Shown here: positions 61,776 through 64,000 of the stretch, one piece after another
How positions within the stretch are numbered: the stretch's first letter is position 1
Layout of the letters: the number at the start of each line of letters is the position of its first letter
NCBI RefSeq assembly: GCF_003202695.1
Contig: NZ_QGLL01000006.1
Span: 310,001 to 374,000 of the forward strand
DNA: 64,000 bases
Origin: Bifidobacterium asteroides
GTDB taxonomy: Bacteria; Actinomycetota; Actinomycetes; Actinomycetales; Bifidobacteriaceae
Direction: 5' to 3'
Notes under the pieces: model-generated
The model's database searches: none
Told to the model about the DNA's origin: nothing
Seen by the model: only the letters and a program-made list of their open reading frames with translations
Translations under genes and position numbers: made by a program

Positions 61776-62986
61776 CGTCCCGTCTCCTTCCCTGCCTGAG
61801 CGGCCAGAGCCACGGCCTGGTCCGCCGCCTCCTCCATGGTGCGGGCCACCTTGAGCCTAGGTTGTTGGGCTTTGGCCAGCAGGTCCAGCCCTTGAGCAGC
61901 CTCATTGCCGTCGAAGCGAACCACGATAGGCCGGGCGTCCTCCTGATCCTGCTTGCCTGCAGCTTCCACGATGGCCAGGATGCCCTGGGCCACCTGTTGG
62001 CAGGAGGTGATGCCTCCGTAGACGTTGACCATGACCGAACGGACTTGAGGATCGGAGAGGACCACGTCCAGGCTGCTGCGCATGACCTCAGGAGAGGCGC
62101 CGCCGCCGATGTCCAGGAAGTTGGCCGGTCCGACAGGAACGCCCTGCTGACGTCCTGACCCGGCGATCGCATCCAAGGAGCTCATGACCAGTCCTGCGCC
62201 GTTGCCGATAACACCCACCTGGCCGTCCAAATGGACGTAGTGCAGGCCTGCTGCTTTGGCCTTGGCTTCCAAGGGATCGACCTGCGCCGGGTCCGTGAAC
62301 CGCTTCCAGCCGTCGTGCCGGAAGGCTGCGTTACCATCTAGAGAAATCTTCGCATCGAGGGCATCCAGGTGCTTGGTAGCCTCGTCGTCGGGATCGCCCA
62401 CCTTGGCGAGGGGGTTGATCTCGACCAGGGTTGCATCGCTGTCCTGGAAGGTGTGCCACATGCCCAGAAGAATCTGCGCAGCCTGATCCAGATCGGCATG
62501 GTAGAAGCCGATGCGCTCGGCCATGGTGCGGGCGGCCTGTCTGTCGAAATCCTCCAGGGGGCCGATGTGCAGGCGCCGGACGGATTCGGGGTGCTCGCGG
62601 GCGATGGTCTCCACCTCGGTCCCGCCGCTGGCCGTGGCCAGGACATCATAATCCCGGGAGGTGCGGTCCACCGAAATGGACAGGTAGTACTCATGCAGAA
62701 TGTTGCGGGCTTCGGTGACCAGGATCCCGCTGACCGGATGGCCGTCGATGTTCATAGGCAGGATGGTTTCGGCCAGAGCCACAGCCTGCTCGTGATTCTC
62801 GGCTCGCTTGACGGCTCCCGCCTGTCCCCTGTGTCCGATGGTGGCCTGACCCTTGATCATGCAGGGATAGCCGATGACATCGGCCGCTTGCCCGACCTCT
62901 TCCGCGGTTGAGGCATAGACGGCCCTTGGCTGGGATATGCCATGCTCAGCGAGCAGCTGCCTGGCCTGGTATTCATACAAATCCAT
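61772..62986 (-). CDS. sucC: Succinyl-CoA synthetase beta subunit
   Basis: 404 residues: N-terminal ATP-grasp domain (MDLYEYQARQLLAEHG, KGQATIGHRGQAGAVKRAE), LVEINPLAKV, DAKISLDGNAAFRH (metal ligands), and the C-terminal GNGAGLVMSSLDAI, FLDIGGGASPEV loops. Partner of SucD, with which it overlaps by 4 bases (sucC first on the minus strand). The start is ATG 62986 with AAAGGATCTTC upstream. Confidence 0.95.
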   Translation of the reverse strand: MDLYEYQARQLLAEHGISQPRAVYASTAEEVGQAADVIGYPCMIKGQATIGHRGQAGAVKRAENHEQAVALAETILPMNIDGHPVSGILVTEARNILHEYYLSISVDRTSRDYDVLATASGGTEVETIAREHPESVRRLHIGPLEDFDRQAARTMAERIGFYHADLDQAAQILLGMWHTFQDSDATLVEINPLAKVGDPDDEATKHLDALDAKISLDGNAAFRHDGWKRFTDPAQVDPLEAKAKAAGLHYVHLDGQVGVIGNGAGLVMSSLDAIAGSGRQQGVPVGPANFLDIGGGASPEVMRSSLDVVLSDPQVRSVMVNVYGGITSCQQVAQGILAIVEAAGKQDQEDARPIVVRFDGNEAAQGLDLLAKAQQPRLKVARTMEEAADQAVALAAQAGKETGR

Positions 62987-63008
62987 AATGAAGATCCTTT
63001 AATCGCGC

Positions 63009-63593
63009 TCAGGCAGGCATGTTCATCAGGCAGGTGACCGGGTAGGCACCTAGGGCCTTGCGGCCATCGAGGCCGTTGAGTTCCATGACGAAGCTGAATC
63101 CGGCCACTTGGCCTCCGGCCTGCTCCACTAGACGTGCAGCTGCTTGGGCGGAACCTCCGGTGGCGATAAGGTCGTCCACGATCAGGACTCGCTGACCTGG
63201 TTGCAAGCAGTTCTGTTCGATCTCGATGCGGGCATTGCCGTATTCAAGGGCGTATTCCTGGCTGTAGGTGGGTTCTGGAAGCTTGCCGGCCTTGCGCATG
63301 GGCAGGAAGCCCTTGCCCAGATCGCTGGCCAACTGGGGGCCAATAAGAAAGCCGCGGGCCTCAAGTCCGGCTACCAGGTCGAAGTCCTCTGGCTTCACGG
63401 GCAGGGTGCGCTTCATGGCATCAAGGATGATGGCCAATCCCCTGGGATCCGACATGGCCGGGATGAAGTCCCTGAAGAGGATCCCCTTCTTGGGAAAGTC
63501 CGGAATGGTACGGATTAATGAGATCAGATAAGCGGCGTCGTCATCGCCAACCTGCTTAAGCTCTCCAACCTTGATATCGTCCGATTGAGCCAT
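63009..63593 (-). CDS. apt: Adenine phosphoribosyltransferase
   Basis: 194 residues. Salvages adenine with PRPP to AMP. FPKKGILFRDFIPAM, ARGFLIGPQLAS, the PRPP-binding loop RVLIVDDLIATGGSAQAA and EQAGGQVAGFSFVMEL are diagnostic of the type I PRTases. Start is uncertain: ATG 63593 (residues MAQSDDIK) has an AGAAAGAAG upstream, while an ATG at 63641 would add 16 residues. It lies 22 bases before sucC on the same strand, and the next upstream gene ends just before it. Confidence 0.9.
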   Translation of the reverse strand: MAQSDDIKVGELKQVGDDDAAYLISLIRTIPDFPKKGILFRDFIPAMSDPRGLAIILDAMKRTLPVKPEDFDLVAGLEARGFLIGPQLASDLGKGFLPMRKAGKLPEPTYSQEYALEYGNARIEIEQNCLQPGQRVLIVDDLIATGGSAQAAARLVEQAGGQVAGFSFVMELNGLDGRKALGAYPVTCLMNMPA

Positions 63594-63701
63594 GATCTTC
63601 TTTCTGTCTTGCTCCTTGGAAGTGGTTGCCGAGGCCATCATACGCGTGCCTCGTTTCCGGTCAGAGTCAGCCTGACGGAAAGTGTGGCGCACGGATAGTA
63701 T

Positions 63702-64000
63702 TCAGGATTTCGCTGAAGTCGAATCCGAGGATTCAGAATCCTTGGATGCCTCCGATCCATCAGCGTCATCGGACTTCTCTGCAGTCTCCGTCTTGTCTGA
63801 TTCGCCTTCCGACTTCTGCTCTGGATTCGACCCGGATTCGTCCGCATTCTTATGCTCACCCTTATCGGATTCCTCATCAGAGTCTTGAGAGTCTTGCGCG
63901 GCGGTATCGTCGGAAGCGGTTTCGTTACCATCGGCATCAGTGACCAAGACGGGGGCATCCGCATCCTTGGACTGATCGTCATCCTGCTCGGGCAGGGGGT
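63702..64000 (-). CDS. Acidic C-terminus of a protein that runs off the window
   Basis: 99 codons of a minus-strand frame that enters from beyond the window edge and stops at 63702. The sequence is almost entirely Asp, Glu, Ser, Lys, Ala and Thr (DDTAAQDSQDSDEESDKGEH), a disordered acidic tail. In bifidobacterial genomes the gene before apt is usually yajC, and YajC of Actinobacteria can have an acidic tail, so YajC is a reasonable guess, but no YajC core is visible here. Confidence 0.5.
   Translation of the reverse strand, partial: PLPEQDDDQSKDADAPVLVTDADGNETASDDTAAQDSQDSDEESDKGEHKNADESGSNPEQKSEGESDKTETAEKSDDADGSEASKDSESSDSTSAKS

Overview
The window looks like a chromosomal segment of a high-GC Gram-positive bacterium of the Bifidobacteriaceae, most probably Bifidobacterium. 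Supporting signs are a TrpC-TrpB fusion, a Cmk-Der fusion, actinobacterial hallmark genes (rbpA, fused pafBC, helY, the FHA protein GarA/OdhI with an FtsR-type MerR neighbour, a PerM-like protein beside purH and sucCD), a eukaryote-like UDP-glucose pyrophosphorylase, and leaderless genes starting a few bases after a TAnnnT box. No marker pins the species.

Positions 1-13.6 kb are housekeeping: the end of frr, cdsA, rlmN, then interleaved histidine and tryptophan genes (hisF, hisI-trpCB-trpA, hisE-hisG) with lgt and rpe between them. A conserved actinobacterial envelope/division block follows (pgsA, DUF881, small basic protein, DUF881, FHA protein, MerR). 14.1-21.8 kb is a run of minus-strand genes: a HAD phosphatase, rbpA, helY, a small membrane protein, pafBC and the UDP-glucose pyrophosphorylase gene. 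A tRNA-Pro(GGG) with a terminator closes this part.

22-51 kb is accessory. It holds an ABC-F ATPase; a gene graveyard at 23.8-27.9 kb (broken Abi_2-type abortive-infection gene, C-terminal piece of an ABC ATPase, membrane-protein pieces, tRNA-like debris); a GT2/GT39 pair for polyprenyl-phosphate-dependent glycosylation; a peptide-antibiotic-type ABC transporter with its own histidine kinase and response regulator; a divergent MerR-TipAS regulator with a VOC protein; an ECF sigma factor next to an ABC transporter, membrane proteins and a lipoprotein; a ClbS/DfsB-like protein; a LolD/FtsX-type exporter; and an SdpR/SdpI-like autorepressor-immunity pair. Much of this reads as a stress and toxin-defence region. 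Several of these modules carry striking palindromes or direct repeats upstream.

51.5-64 kb returns to the core: cmk-der and rluB, an aquaporin with a long acidic tail, a DUF3017 protein, an aldehyde dehydrogenase, purH, a PerM-like protein, sucD-sucC, apt, and the acidic C-terminus of a protein that runs off the window (possibly YajC).

The strongest leads for new biology are the ECF sigma/ABC/lipoprotein locus (38.5-42.9 kb), the ABC-kinase-regulator module with an 18-bp perfect palindrome that has a near-match upstream of the ABC-F gene, the phased 10-bp triple repeat before the LolD/FtsX exporter, and the repeated TAGAAT-ATG leaderless architecture. All are read by eye; no database search or computation was run.
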